From Prevotella sp. UBA3675 (GTDB lineage Bacteria; Bacteroidota; Bacteroidia; Bacteroidales; Bacteroidaceae): a stretch of 46,898 nt of DNA. Numbering within the stretch: the first letter of the stretch is position 1; every line of letters starts with the position of its first letter. The translations under genes were made by a program, and so were the position numbers. The notes under the pieces were generated by a model. It saw only the letters and a program-made list of their open reading frames with translations. It searched no databases and was not told where the DNA came from. Below are positions 7,087-15,479 of this stretch, piece by piece. Location of the stretch: NCBI GenBank assembly GCA_002372235.1, contig DFJI01000031.1, positions 1-46,898 on the forward strand, written 5' to 3'.

Positions 7087-8790
7087 GTGAAGAGAATTCT
7101 ATTTTTGTTACTATTGATACTGTCAGCAGGCACAGGCGTGTCGGCCCAACGGCTCTATGATGCTTATTTCCTGGAAGCCATGCTCGAACGGCAGAAAGGC
7201 CACCACGATGCGGCTTTCAGCTTGCTCACGCGCTGTCAGCAGATTAATCCGCAGGCTTCCGAAGCCTACTATTTCCTGGCTCAGTACTACACCGAGATGA
7301 AGGATGCCGACAAGGCGCTCGACTACTTTCTGAAAGCTTCGCAGCTGGAGCCTGGCAACGCCACCTACATGGAGACGTTGGCACAGGCTTATATCGAAAA
7401 GAACCAGTTTGCCGAAGCCATCAAGGTGGTGGAAGAACTCTATGAGCTCGACAAGAGTCGGCAAGAACTGCTCGACATGCTTTACAAACTGCACATGCGG
7501 CAGCGCGAATACGACAAGGCCATCAGCGTGCTGGACCGCATGGAGCTCATTGATGGCAAGAGCGAACGGCTCTCGCTCACCAAGAGCAGCCTCTATTTCC
7601 AGATGGGCGATCAGGAAGCATCACTCCGCGAGGTGAAAGCGCTCTCCGAGCAGTTCCCCAACGACCTGAACTACCGCACCATCTATGCAAACTCGCTCAT
7701 GCTGGGTTCGGGCGACAACATGGACGAGCGCCGCCAACTGGCACGGAAAATCCTGACCGAGGTACTGGCCGAGGAACCGAAGAACTACAGTGCTCAGGCC
7801 GCCATGCGCGCCTACTATCTGGGAGAGCGCGACACGCTACGGGCCGATTCGCTCACACGCAGCATCCTGCTCAACCCCGAGACGGCACTCGAAGACAAGG
7901 TGTCACTGCTCCGTCAGGAGATAGGCTACAGCGAGGCCCACGGCGGCGACAGCACCCGCATCCTGAATCTCTTTCGCGAAATGCTCGACATGCCCGAGCC
8001 TTCAGCCGACATTGCCGAGTTCTGTGCCGCCTACATGAACATGAAGCAGATGCCGCGCGACAGCGTGAGCCGAATGCTTCACACCGTGCTGCGTCTGTCA
8101 CCAGACAACGCCACGGCTCGACTGCAACTGGTGCAGTATGCCTGGGAAGACAACGACAATGCCGAAGTGGTGAGCCTCTGCCAGTCGGCCCGTCTCTACA
8201 ACCCCGACGAGATGGCGTTCTACTACTATCAGGGCATGGCCTTCTACCGCCAAGACGACTACGACCATGCACTCGAGGCATTCCAGAACGGCATCAGCGT
8301 GATTACCGAAGAGAGCAACCCTGCCATCGTCTCAGACTTCTATGCCGTGATGGGCGACCTGCTCCATCAAAAGGGGCGCCAGCGCGAAGCCTTCGAGGCA
8401 TACGACTCCTGCCTGCAATGGAAGCCCGACAACATTGGCTGTCTGAACAACTATGCCTACTACCTGAGCGAACTGGGCATGCAGCTCGACAAGGCCGAGC
8501 GAATGAGCAGCCTTGCCATCAAGGCAGAACCGGAGAACGGCACTTATCTTGACACCTACGCTTGGATTCTCTTCATGCAGAAACGCTACGAAGAGGCGCT
8601 CGTCTATATCAACAAGGCCGTGGCAAGCGACAGTCTGCACAGCAGTGTCATCCTGGAGCATGCAGGCGACATCAATGCCATGAACGGCCACATCGACGAA
8701 GCCGTCAACCTATGGCAGGAAGCACTGAAGGGAGACCCTGACAACAAAATCCTCAACCGAAAGATCAGACGAAAAAAATATATCAAATAA
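7087..8790 (+). CDS. Secreted tetratricopeptide repeat protein
   Basis: A protein of about 567 aa that begins with a clear signal peptide (KRILFLLLLILSAGTGVSA then Q) and consists almost entirely of TPR helix pairs. Examples are EAYYFLAQYYTEMKDADKAL, then LDYFLKASQLEPGNATYMET, then LAQAYIEKNQFAEAI; the last repeats are around NIGCLNNYAYYLSELG and ILEHAGDINAMNGHIDEAV. TPR arrays usually scaffold protein complexes, here probably in the periplasm or at the outer membrane. The GTG at 7087 is preferred because it starts the signal peptide directly and has a purine-rich GGAGAGAGA upstream. GTG at 7060, overlapping the dut stop, would add 9 residues. The gene sits between dut and a DUF4292 lipoprotein. 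Exact function unknown. Confidence 0.9.
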   Translation: MKRILFLLLLILSAGTGVSAQRLYDAYFLEAMLERQKGHHDAAFSLLTRCQQINPQASEAYYFLAQYYTEMKDADKALDYFLKASQLEPGNATYMETLAQAYIEKNQFAEAIKVVEELYELDKSRQELLDMLYKLHMRQREYDKAISVLDRMELIDGKSERLSLTKSSLYFQMGDQEASLREVKALSEQFPNDLNYRTIYANSLMLGSGDNMDERRQLARKILTEVLAEEPKNYSAQAAMRAYYLGERDTLRADSLTRSILLNPETALEDKVSLLRQEIGYSEAHGGDSTRILNLFREMLDMPEPSADIAEFCAAYMNMKQMPRDSVSRMLHTVLRLSPDNATARLQLVQYAWEDNDNAEVVSLCQSARLYNPDEMAFYYYQGMAFYRQDDYDHALEAFQNGISVITEESNPAIVSDFYAVMGDLLHQKGRQREAFEAYDSCLQWKPDNIGCLNNYAYYLSELGMQLDKAERMSSLAIKAEPENGTYLDTYAWILFMQKRYEEALVYINKAVASDSLHSSVILEHAGDINAMNGHIDEAVNLWQEALKGDPDNKILNRKIRRKKYIK

Positions 8791-8792
8791 TC

Positions 8793-9650
8793 ATGATGAA
8801 ATCATTACACTTCATGATAGTTGCCATGATGGCGGCTGTCTTGTTATTCAGCTCTTGTGGATCACAGAAGAAAACGACCCACCCGAATGCACCCATCTTG
8901 ACAGACACTACAGAACAGGCAAACTTTCTCAAGACTGTCAGGAACAGCTCTCAGATCACATCAAGATACGTCACTTCGAAACTGAAGTTTGTGGTGGAGA
9001 TGGGACCGCAGAAAATCAACCTCACCGGCAATCTGCGCATGCTGCGCGACGATGTCATACGCCTGCAGCTCATGGCCTTCGGATTCGTAGAGGCCGGGCG
9101 CTTCGAGTTCACCAAGGACGAGGTGCTCATCATCGACCGCATCAACAAGCAATTCATCCGTGCCCCCTATCGCTATATCGACTTCCTGCGCAACAGCGGC
9201 ATCAACTTCTACACGCTGCAGGCCCTGTTCTGGAACGAGCTGTTCATTCCCGGATTAGACAATTTGAGCGATAAAGACATGGTCAAGTTCACGACCGACA
9301 TGGGTGGCGACGAGGCTGTCATCTACTTAGAGAAAGGAAAGATCAACTACAGCTGGCTGGCCAACCAGAAGACGGGCCGCATCAAGATGACCAACATCAT
9401 GTACCGCGATCCCAACCACGGCAAGTCGCAGCTCAACTGGAACTACGAGTCTTACGGACTGCTCAACGGAAAGCCTTTCCCCAACGACATGATCGTAACC
9501 CTCACCACGCCTAAAAAAGAGGTGAAGGTCAGCATTAAGCTCAACTACATGGGCACCGACGACCAGTGGGACACTCGCAGCACTGTCTCAGCCAAGTACC
9601 GTGAAGTGACCATCGACGAGTTGCTCAAGCGCATCATGTCCAGCTTCTAA
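8793..9650 (+). CDS. DUF4292 lipoprotein
   Basis: A 285-aa protein with a lipoprotein signal peptide ending in the lipobox FSSC, then a short polar linker (GSQKKTTHP). The body (SKLKFVVEMGPQKINLTGNL, RMLRDDVIRLQLMAFG, VLIIDRINKQFI) is rich in amphipathic beta strands, and I recognise it as DUF4292, a Bacteroidetes family that I infer has a LolA/LolB-like curved sheet. A role in lipid or lipoprotein handling would fit but is not shown. It starts 2 bp after the TPR gene stop; ATG at 8796 is an equally possible start. Its place between a TPR protein and an EnvC-like factor suggests an envelope-biogenesis operon. Confidence 0.88.
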   Translation: MMKSLHFMIVAMMAAVLLFSSCGSQKKTTHPNAPILTDTTEQANFLKTVRNSSQITSRYVTSKLKFVVEMGPQKINLTGNLRMLRDDVIRLQLMAFGFVEAGRFEFTKDEVLIIDRINKQFIRAPYRYIDFLRNSGINFYTLQALFWNELFIPGLDNLSDKDMVKFTTDMGGDEAVIYLEKGKINYSWLANQKTGRIKMTNIMYRDPNHGKSQLNWNYESYGLLNGKPFPNDMIVTLTTPKKEVKVSIKLNYMGTDDQWDTRSTVSAKYREVTIDELLKRIMSSF

Positions 9651-9707
9651 GTTTTTTTTACTCACGCATACCGTTTCAGAATGCCCATCATTCCAGTGTC
9701 TTCGCCC

Positions 9708-11324
9708 ATGAGAAAGTTGCTTATCTTCCTACTGCTTCTGCTCTGCTGCCTCTCTGTGCCTGCACAGCGAGACAGGACTCAGCGCAAGCAGACCACCACA
9801 CAGCGCTCAACCCAGAAGAAGTCGGCTGTCCGCAACAGGAAGAGCACTTCGACCAAGAAGCAAGCGACCTCAAAGACCACACAACGGCAGCAAGGCAAGG
9901 GCAAGAAGTCTGCCGTCACCGTCAAGGGACTGGAAAATGAGCGCAAGGCACTGCAGGCCGAGAAGGCATCGAACATCAAGAAGAACGAGAGAATCAAGCT
10001 GGGCGTGAAGCGCGGTGTGGAGAACCTCATGATGCTCGACCAGGAGATAGCCCAGCAGCGCAAGGTGGTCGATACCATTCGCAACGACGTCACCCGCCTC
10101 AGTGACCACATTCGCCTGCTCGACCGGCAATACGAGATTCTGACCGAAGAACTCGAAGAACGCCGCAACCGATACATGCAGAGCATGCGCTACATGCACC
10201 GCAACCGTTCGGTGCAGAACCAGCTCATGTTCATCTTCAGTGCTGACAACTTCAATCAGATGTACCGTCGTCTGCGCTTCTCGCGCGAATATGCTGCCTA
10301 CCAGAAAGCGCAGGGCGAGGCAGTGAAATCGAAGCAGGAACAGGTGGAACAGAAGAAAGAGGAGCTCAGACAGTCGAAGGAGCAGAAGAACGTATTGCTG
10401 GCACGAGGCGTGAAGGAGCAACAGGTGCTGGAAGGCAAGCAGAACCAGCAGCAGGCACAGGTGGAGCAGCTCAAGAAGCAGCAGAAGACCGTCGAGGCAC
10501 TCATCGTGGAGCAGCAACGACGCGAAGAAGAGCTCAATGCCCGCATCGACAGGCTCATTGCCGAGGAGCTGGCCCGCGAACGGGCGCGTTTGGAGGCCGA
10601 GGCCAAGAAGAAGGCAGCTGAGGAAGCGGCCCGCAAGCGTGCCGAGGAACTGGCTCGCAAGCGTGCGGCAGCCGAAGCGGCCCGCAAGGAGAACGAGCGC
10701 CGCATAGCCGAGGCACGGAAGCGGGAGCAGGAGGCACGCGAAGAGGCACGACGAGCCTCGAAGCGGAAACGCGCCGAGGCAGAGCGCAAGGCTCGCGAAG
10801 CTGAGTTAGCCCTGAGAAGAGCCGAACAGAAGGCACGCGAGGAAGACAATGCACGCGAACGAGACATAGCCGAGGCCAAGAAGAACGAGGAGAACTATCG
10901 GATACCTGCTGAAGACCGCAAGATGACGGGTGGGTTCGAGACTAACAAGGGTCGGCTACCCATTCCCATCACCGGTGCTTACAGGCTGGTTCGCGGCTTT
11001 GGCCCCTACCAACCTGAAGGGCTCAGCCGCGTGCGCCTGCAGAGCAACGGCTGGCACCTCAAGGGACAGGGCGGCGCCAAGGCACGCTGCGTGTTCGACG
11101 GCGAGGTGAGCGGTGTCTATATGCAAGCCGGCAAATACATCGTGACCGTGCGCCACGGCAAGTACATCTCGGCCTACATCAACCTGGCCAACGTAAGCGT
11201 GAAGAAAGGACAGCGCGTGAAGGCCCGCGACATACTCGGCGGTCTGGGAGCCGACCAGACCATGCAGTTCCAACTGCGCAACTGGAGCACACTGCTCAAC
11301 CCCGCCAACTGGCTGGGACGATAG
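9708..11324 (+). CDS. EnvC-like murein hydrolase activator (coiled coil plus degenerate M23/LytM domain)
   Basis: A 538-aa secreted protein with a signal peptide (MRKLLIFLLLLLCCLSVPAQ), a basic Arg/Lys/Thr/Gln-rich linker, and about 330 residues of coiled coil that become almost pure Ala/Arg/Glu/Lys (near residues 280-390). A C-terminal M23/LytM domain starts around GRLPIPITGAYRLVRGFG and runs through VTVRHGKYISAYINLA. The usual zinc ligands are not seen: NGWHLKG stands where active enzymes have NGIDI-like motifs, and MQFQLRNW where they have LHFE or HxH. This is expected of EnvC-type activators, which switch on amidases instead of cutting peptidoglycan. ATG 9708 starts the signal peptide; 9681 would add nine unneeded residues. 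Last gene of the dut operon. Confidence 0.9.
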   Translation: MRKLLIFLLLLLCCLSVPAQRDRTQRKQTTTQRSTQKKSAVRNRKSTSTKKQATSKTTQRQQGKGKKSAVTVKGLENERKALQAEKASNIKKNERIKLGVKRGVENLMMLDQEIAQQRKVVDTIRNDVTRLSDHIRLLDRQYEILTEELEERRNRYMQSMRYMHRNRSVQNQLMFIFSADNFNQMYRRLRFSREYAAYQKAQGEAVKSKQEQVEQKKEELRQSKEQKNVLLARGVKEQQVLEGKQNQQQAQVEQLKKQQKTVEALIVEQQRREEELNARIDRLIAEELARERARLEAEAKKKAAEEAARKRAEELARKRAAAEAARKENERRIAEARKREQEAREEARRASKRKRAEAERKAREAELALRRAEQKAREEDNARERDIAEAKKNEENYRIPAEDRKMTGGFETNKGRLPIPITGAYRLVRGFGPYQPEGLSRVRLQSNGWHLKGQGGAKARCVFDGEVSGVYMQAGKYIVTVRHGKYISAYINLANVSVKKGQRVKARDILGGLGADQTMQFQLRNWSTLLNPANWLGR

Positions 11325-11333
11325 TGTTTTTAA

Positions 11334-11376
11334 GGCGAAACAGCAAAAATCGTATCATAATTTTTGCTGTTTCGCC
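11334..11376 (+). terminator. Strong hairpin terminator of the dut operon
   Basis: A perfect 17-bp stem (11334-11350 with 11360-11376) around a 9-nt loop, starting 10 bp after the EnvC-like stop. The stem is A/T-rich near the loop, so T5 lies in the 3' arm. Its 3' arm also contains the -33 box of the next promoter. Confidence 0.8.
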
Positions 11377-11393
11377 AAAATCATCTACCTTTG
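11363..11393 (+). promoter_or_regulatory. Promoter of the thiamine operon (TTTG, 19 bp, TACCTTTG)
   Basis: TTTG at 11363-11366 and TACCTTTG at 11386-11393, separated by exactly 19 bp, match the Bacteroidetes primary-sigma consensus. Transcription would start about 11400, just before the TPP riboswitch. The -33 box lies inside the right arm of the preceding terminator. Confidence 0.85.
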
Positions 11394-11418
11394 TGGCCGA
11401 TTTGCCAAAATGGCTAAT

Positions 11419-11520
11419 CAAGGGGTGCTTAGTTTGCCGACCGGAGAGGGATGCAAGACTGGCTGAGATCATACCCTTCTGAACCTGATGCGGGTAATGC
11501 CGACGTAGGGATGGATAAGT
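11419..11520 (+). promoter_or_regulatory. TPP (THI-box) riboswitch
   Basis: The conserved thiamine-pyrophosphate aptamer segments occur in order: GGGGTGC (11422-11428), CTGAGA (11463-11468), ATACCC, TGAACCTGAT, GGGTAATGCC and CGTAGGGA (near 11505-11512). An ACAATTT/AAATTGT hairpin and a CCCCC-T-rich tract follow before the TonB receptor start at 11595 and may form the expression platform. When TPP binds, expression of the downstream import operon should fall. This is the strongest evidence that the three genes below handle thiamine. Confidence 0.95.
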
Positions 11521-11594
11521 AGGTCAAATCACAATTTCCTGAAAATTGTAGCCCCCTTTTTTATAATTTATCATTTTAAAAATAAAAAAAAGGG

Positions 11595-13913
11595 ATGAAG
11601 AAATCTTTTATTCTACTGAGTACGCTGTTGAGCGCCATGACCATTGGTGCCAGCACCGATGTTGTTTCCTCTGAGCGGAGTGAGTCCTCCACCGTCGATT
11701 CGCTGAAGACGGTGGAGCTGCAAGACGTGCAGGTACGCTCCACACGTGCCTCGAAGAACACGCCTATGGCCTTCACCGACATGAACCGTGACCAGATCAA
11801 GCAGATGAACCACGGACAGGACATTCCCTATCTGCTGTCGCTCACGCCCAGTGTCACCATGACGAGCGATGCCGGCAACGGCATAGGCTACACTTCGCTG
11901 CGCATTCGCGGCACGGCTCCCGAGCGCATCAACATCACGGCCAACGGCATACCCATGAACGATGCCGAGAGCAACTCCGTGTTCTGGGTGAACATGGGCG
12001 ACTTTGCCAGCAGCCTACAGTCCATGCAGGTGCAGCGCGGCGTAGGCACCTCCACCAACGGTGCCGGAGCCTTCGGTGCCACGCTCAACATGCAGACCGA
12101 GAGCATCGGAATGAATCCGTATGTAGGTGTTGACCTCAGCGGAGGCAGCTACCACTCAAACAAGCAGACGGTGCGCTTCTCCACAGGTCTGCCCGACGAG
12201 GGCCACTCGGGCTTGCAGGGACGCTTCTCCCACATCGGCTCGAAGGGATATATTGACCGCGCTTCAGCCAAACTCTTCAGCTACTTCCTGCAGTATGGCT
12301 ATTTCGACGACAACCGAGCCGTGAAGCTGCTCACCTGGTACGGTCAGGAAGAGACCTACCACGCCTGGGACTTCTCCTCACACTATGCGCAGGATCGCTA
12401 CGGGCGCACCTATAACCCTTGCGGCTACATGGGCGACGATGCCAACGGCAATCCGCTCTACTACGACAAGCAGACCGACAACTACGCTCAGCACAACTAT
12501 CAGCTGATATGGAACGAGCGCTTCTCGAACCGCTTCTCGCTGAATGCAGCCCTGCACTACACCCGTGGCGACGGCTACTACGAGCAGTTCAAGGGCAACA
12601 AGAAACTGTCTGAGTACTTCCCCCTGACGGAAACCGAGCAGGGCATGAAGAGCGACCTCGTGCGCCGCAAGCACATGGCCAACGATTTCTATGGTGCCGT
12701 GGCATCACTGATCTACAACAACAGGAAGAACCTGGACCTGACCGTGGGCGGAGGCTGGAACCGATACGACGGCGACCACTTCGGACGCATCGATCAGGTG
12801 ACCAACGCGCCGTCAAGATACACGCCAAGATACGAGTACTATCGCGACAATGCCAAGAAGACCGACCTCAACGTCTATGCCAAGGGCAACTATCAGATTT
12901 TTAGCGGATTCAGAGCTTTCCTCGACCTCCAGTACCGCCACGTCAACTACAAGATGCAGGACCCCAGCGACTGGTATGTGGCCAACAAGCCCGAGGACTA
13001 CGTCATCAACGAGAACTACAACTTCTTCAATCCCAAGGCCGGCATCAACTACCAGTTTGCCCGCAACCACCGCGCTTTCGTCTCCTATGCCATTGCACAC
13101 AAGGAGCCTGTGCGCAACAATTTCCAGAACAACTACAACGCCGGGCTGGAGAAGCCGCGCCCGGAGCGGCTCAACGACCTTGAGTTTGGCTATGGCTACC
13201 AGAACAAGTGGTTCTCGGCAGGCGCCACCTTCTACTGGATGAACTACAAGGACCAGTTTGTGCTCACGGGCGAGATCGACAATATCGGCGAGGCCATCAC
13301 GCGCAACCTCGACAAGAGCTACCGCATGGGTGTCGAGCTGGAAGTGGCTTGGCAACCCATCAACTGGTTCCGCTGGGACGTGAATGCCACCTTCTCGCGC
13401 AACCGCGTGAAGAACATCGCCGTGCAGCTCGACGACTACACCACCACCGTCACGCTCGATGGCGAAAAGCCGCTGGCCTTCTCGCCCGACATCATCGCCA
13501 ACAACATCTTCACGTTCAGCGTCAAGGGTTTCAAGGCGCAGATTCAGAGCCAGTTCGTCGGCGACCAGTACCTCACCAACACGGGCTTTAAAGAGATGCT
13601 TTGTCAAGACGACAACGGCAACGACTGCTACGAGACGCTGATGCTCAAGAGGCACTTCACCACCAACGTGGACTTGAGCTATGGCTTCGCCCTGAAGGCG
13701 ATTGCCCTGAAAGAGGCCAGACTGGGTGTCTCGCTCTACAACATCACCAATGCCAAGTTCGACAACAACGGATGGGCGGCTCCGCAGTACAAGCAGCTGT
13801 CCGACGGCACCGTGCAAGCTGTCAACACCTGGGGCGTGCGCGACGACCAGGCCGTAGGCTTCGCCCCCTCAGCACCCTTCAACTGGATGGCTTATCTATC
13901 AATTAACTTTTAA
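11595..13913 (+). CDS. TonB-dependent outer-membrane receptor for thiamine or a thiamine precursor
   Basis: A 772-aa receptor predicted to import thiamine across the outer membrane with TonB energy. It has a signal peptide (MKKSFILLSTLLSAMTIGAS) and a TonB-box/plug region (LQDVQVRSTRASKNTPMAFT, then IRGTAPERINITANGIPMND and VQRGVGTSTNGAGAFGATLN). The rest is a 22-strand-type barrel that ends in the C-terminal aromatic signature AYLSINF. It has no carboxypeptidase-like SusC extension and no SusD partner, so it is a classical receptor. Substrate comes from context: a TPP riboswitch in its leader, then PnuT and thiamine pyrophosphokinase, the known Bacteroidetes thiamine-uptake cassette. PnuT starts directly after its TAA. 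Confidence 0.93.
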   Translation: MKKSFILLSTLLSAMTIGASTDVVSSERSESSTVDSLKTVELQDVQVRSTRASKNTPMAFTDMNRDQIKQMNHGQDIPYLLSLTPSVTMTSDAGNGIGYTSLRIRGTAPERINITANGIPMNDAESNSVFWVNMGDFASSLQSMQVQRGVGTSTNGAGAFGATLNMQTESIGMNPYVGVDLSGGSYHSNKQTVRFSTGLPDEGHSGLQGRFSHIGSKGYIDRASAKLFSYFLQYGYFDDNRAVKLLTWYGQEETYHAWDFSSHYAQDRYGRTYNPCGYMGDDANGNPLYYDKQTDNYAQHNYQLIWNERFSNRFSLNAALHYTRGDGYYEQFKGNKKLSEYFPLTETEQGMKSDLVRRKHMANDFYGAVASLIYNNRKNLDLTVGGGWNRYDGDHFGRIDQVTNAPSRYTPRYEYYRDNAKKTDLNVYAKGNYQIFSGFRAFLDLQYRHVNYKMQDPSDWYVANKPEDYVINENYNFFNPKAGINYQFARNHRAFVSYAIAHKEPVRNNFQNNYNAGLEKPRPERLNDLEFGYGYQNKWFSAGATFYWMNYKDQFVLTGEIDNIGEAITRNLDKSYRMGVELEVAWQPINWFRWDVNATFSRNRVKNIAVQLDDYTTTVTLDGEKPLAFSPDIIANNIFTFSVKGFKAQIQSQFVGDQYLTNTGFKEMLCQDDNGNDCYETLMLKRHFTTNVDLSYGFALKAIALKEARLGVSLYNITNAKFDNNGWAAPQYKQLSDGTVQAVNTWGVRDDQAVGFAPSAPFNWMAYLSINF

Positions 13914-14624
13914 ATGACCCTCGACTGGCTCGACATAGCAACCACGATACTCGGTCTGATATACATCTGGCTGGAGTATCGTGCGCACATTGCCCTCTGG
14001 GTGGTAGGCATCATCATGCCCGCCCTCGATGTCTATCTCTACTACAAGCACGGCCTCTATGGCGATGCCGGCATGGCCGTCTATTACACCTTGGCAGCAG
14101 TGTATGGGTTAGTGGTGTGGAGAACCCACCCCCAGCCCAAGGAAAGAACCCACCCCCAGCCCCTCCCCAGGGGAGGGGAGTCTGGTTACACCCAAACGCA
14201 GAATCAAACCAATCCCCCCTCCCCTGGGGAGGGGCTGGGGGTGGGTTCTGTGGGTTCTGTGTCTTCCATGCCCCGCCGCCTCTATCTCCCCACCACTCTC
14301 TTTTTCTTTGCAGCATGGGCCGTCACCTATTATATATTAGTGACGTGGACCAACTCCACCGTTCCCCTGCTCGACTCGTTCACCAATGCCCTATCGTTCG
14401 TCGGTCTCTGGGCTTTGTCGCGTAAGTATCTGGAGCAGTGGTTCTTCTGGATCGTGGTCGATGTCGTGTGCACCGTGCTCTACATTCAGAAAGGCATACC
14501 CTTCAAGGCCGCACTCTACGGACTATATGTCTTCATAGCCGTAGCAGGGTATTTCAAGTGGAAAGGGATGGTAAAGAAAACAACCCACCCCCAACCCCTC
14601 CCGAGGGGAGGGGAGTCTGAATAG
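13914..14624 (+). CDS. pnuT: PnuC/PnuT-family inner-membrane transporter, probably for thiamine, with repeat-derived insertions
   Basis: Facilitates entry of unphosphorylated thiamine, which is then trapped by the kinase encoded next. PnuC-family features are WLEYRAHIALWVVGIIMPAL near the start and QWFFWIVVDVVCTVLYIQKG in the last third; at least six membrane segments are visible. It is 236 aa, longer than the usual ~190. The excess is explained by two pieces: residues about 71-118, a Pro/Gly-rich stretch (THPQPLPRGGES, PPSPGEGLGVGS) from a GC-rich repeat pair between membrane segments, and the final ~12 residues (THPQPLPRGGESE) from another arm that also supplies the end of the frame. ATG 13914 abuts the receptor stop. 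Assignment to thiamine instead of nicotinamide riboside rests on the riboswitch and neighbours. Confidence 0.88.
   Translation: MTLDWLDIATTILGLIYIWLEYRAHIALWVVGIIMPALDVYLYYKHGLYGDAGMAVYYTLAAVYGLVVWRTHPQPKERTHPQPLPRGGESGYTQTQNQTNPPSPGEGLGVGSVGSVSSMPRRLYLPTTLFFFAAWAVTYYILVTWTNSTVPLLDSFTNALSFVGLWALSRKYLEQWFFWIVVDVVCTVLYIQKGIPFKAALYGLYVFIAVAGYFKWKGMVKKTTHPQPLPRGGESE
14121..14247. repeat. Type-1 palindromic repeat pair inside pnuT
   Basis: The left arm (14148-14184) and right arm (14211-14247) are inverted near-copies of a ~37-bp sequence with an internal palindrome (CCCCTCCCCAGGGGAGGGG). The spacer is 26 bp. A truncated extra copy of the arm's outer end (14123-14138) precedes it in direct orientation. 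All of it is translated in frame within pnuT, in a hydrophilic loop. Confidence 0.85.
14583..14620 (+). repeat. Type-1 repeat, left arm at the pnuT C-terminus
   Basis: ACCCACCCCCAACCCCTCCC and the following 18 bp match the left arm at 14148-14184. It encodes the last residues of PnuT; the TAG stop comes 1 bp after it. It is the inverted partner of 14715-14750. Confidence 0.8.
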
Positions 14625-14671
14625 ACCTGCAAGAAGAATATAAAAGAAGAATATAAAAAAGGAATATAATT

Positions 14672-15418
14672 ATGATTGATACTCCTTACGAACTCCTCAA
14701 TAGCAAAACTAACCAAGCCCCCCTCCCCTCGGGAGGGGCTGGGGGTGGGTTCTTGTTTTGCACCATCCTTGCCGCTGGCGAACAGCCTGAACACGACATC
14801 CCTGTGCAGCTGCTGCAAGAGGCCCCTTACATCGTGTGTTGCGATGGAGCTATACAATGGTGCGACTGGGCCGATGCCGTGGTGGGCGACGGCGACAGCA
14901 TCCCCTCATGGGCTCGCGACGAATATGAGTGCATCTTTCACCAGGAAGACGAGCAGGACGACAACGACCTGACGAAAGCCACACGGTTCTGCATAAGCAA
15001 GGGCTTCCGCAAGGTGGTGTATCTCGGAGCCACCGGCAAGCGCGAGGACCACACGCTGGGCAATATCTCACTGCTCATGCGCTATGCCCGGGAGTTCGGC
15101 ATCGAGCCGCTCATGGCGACCAACTACGGGTGGTTCGTGCCGGTAGTAGGGAGTTCCCCGAGTGCTCTGAGTTCCCCGAGTTCTCCGAGTTCTCCGAGCT
15201 CCCCGAGCTCTTTCCCCACTCGTTTCTCCTCTTTCCCCGGCCAGCAGGTGAGTCTTTTCAACTTCAGCTGCACGCACCTGCGCACCGAGGGGCTGCGCTA
15301 CGAGGGCTATCCCTTCCAGTCGTGGTGGCAGGGCACACTGAACGAAGCCACTGCCGAAAGCTTCACCATCGAGGCCGACGGCGACTACCTCGTATATAGA
15401 ACTTACGAGGCAAAATGA
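14672..15418 (+). CDS. thiN: Thiamine pyrophosphokinase (thiamine diphosphokinase)
   Basis: Transfers pyrophosphate from ATP to thiamine, making the cofactor TPP and trapping imported thiamine in the cytoplasm. Catalytic-domain motifs are CCDGAIQW, VVGDGDSIP, QDDNDLTKATRFC and GATGKREDHTLGNISLL, matching the conserved Asp-rich sites. A C-terminal beta-sandwich thiamine-binding part ends GDYLVYRTYE. It is 248 aa, against a usual ~205. Two foreign-looking inserts account for the difference: residues 14-27 (QAPLPSGGAGGGF) from a type-1 repeat arm, and residues about 161-181, a Ser-Ser-Pro tandem from a 9-bp repeat. ATG 14672 is the only good start before the insert. Third gene of the riboswitch operon, 47 bp after pnuT. 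The symbol follows the Bacillus name. Confidence 0.9.
   Translation: MIDTPYELLNSKTNQAPLPSGGAGGGFLFCTILAAGEQPEHDIPVQLLQEAPYIVCCDGAIQWCDWADAVVGDGDSIPSWARDEYECIFHQEDEQDDNDLTKATRFCISKGFRKVVYLGATGKREDHTLGNISLLMRYAREFGIEPLMATNYGWFVPVVGSSPSALSSPSSPSSPSSPSSFPTRFSSFPGQQVSLFNFSCTHLRTEGLRYEGYPFQSWWQGTLNEATAESFTIEADGDYLVYRTYEAK
14715..14750 (-). repeat. Type-1 repeat, right arm at the thiamine kinase N-terminus
   Basis: This arm is the inverted match of 14583-14620, 94 bp away; together they span the pnuT/kinase junction. It is translated as PLPSGGAGGGF inside the kinase, before the first strand of the enzyme domain. Confidence 0.8.
15151..15213 (+). repeat. 9-bp coding minisatellite in thiamine kinase
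   Basis: Seven tandem units of 9 bp (consensus GAGTTCTCC, variants GAGTTCCCC and GAGCTCCCC). Because the unit is three codons long, copy number can change without a frameshift; it encodes a Ser-Ser-Pro repeat. The reverse complement of the same unit is found at 22254-22334. Confidence 0.85.
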
Positions 15419-15435
15419 TATTTTTTGCGCAAAAA

Positions 15436-15467
15436 TTTGGAATTCTCATAAATAGTATGTACCTTTG
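15436..15467 (+). promoter_or_regulatory. Promoter of the tRNA gene (TTTG, 20 bp, TACCTTTG)
   Basis: TTTG at 15436-15439 and TACCTTTG at 15460-15467 are 20 bp apart, or 19 bp if TTGG is taken. The start of transcription would be a few bases before the tRNA 5' end at 15480. Confidence 0.75.
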
Positions 15468-15479
15468 CAGCCAAATAAA

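Noticed and set aside
12813..13817. 334-aa ORF opposite the TonB receptor
   Set aside because: Antisense shadow of a well-supported receptor barrel.
14121..14624. pnuT as a frameshifted pseudogene
   Set aside because: Despite the foreign Pro/Gly-rich inserts, the frame is continuous and all membrane segments and the C-terminal motif are present.
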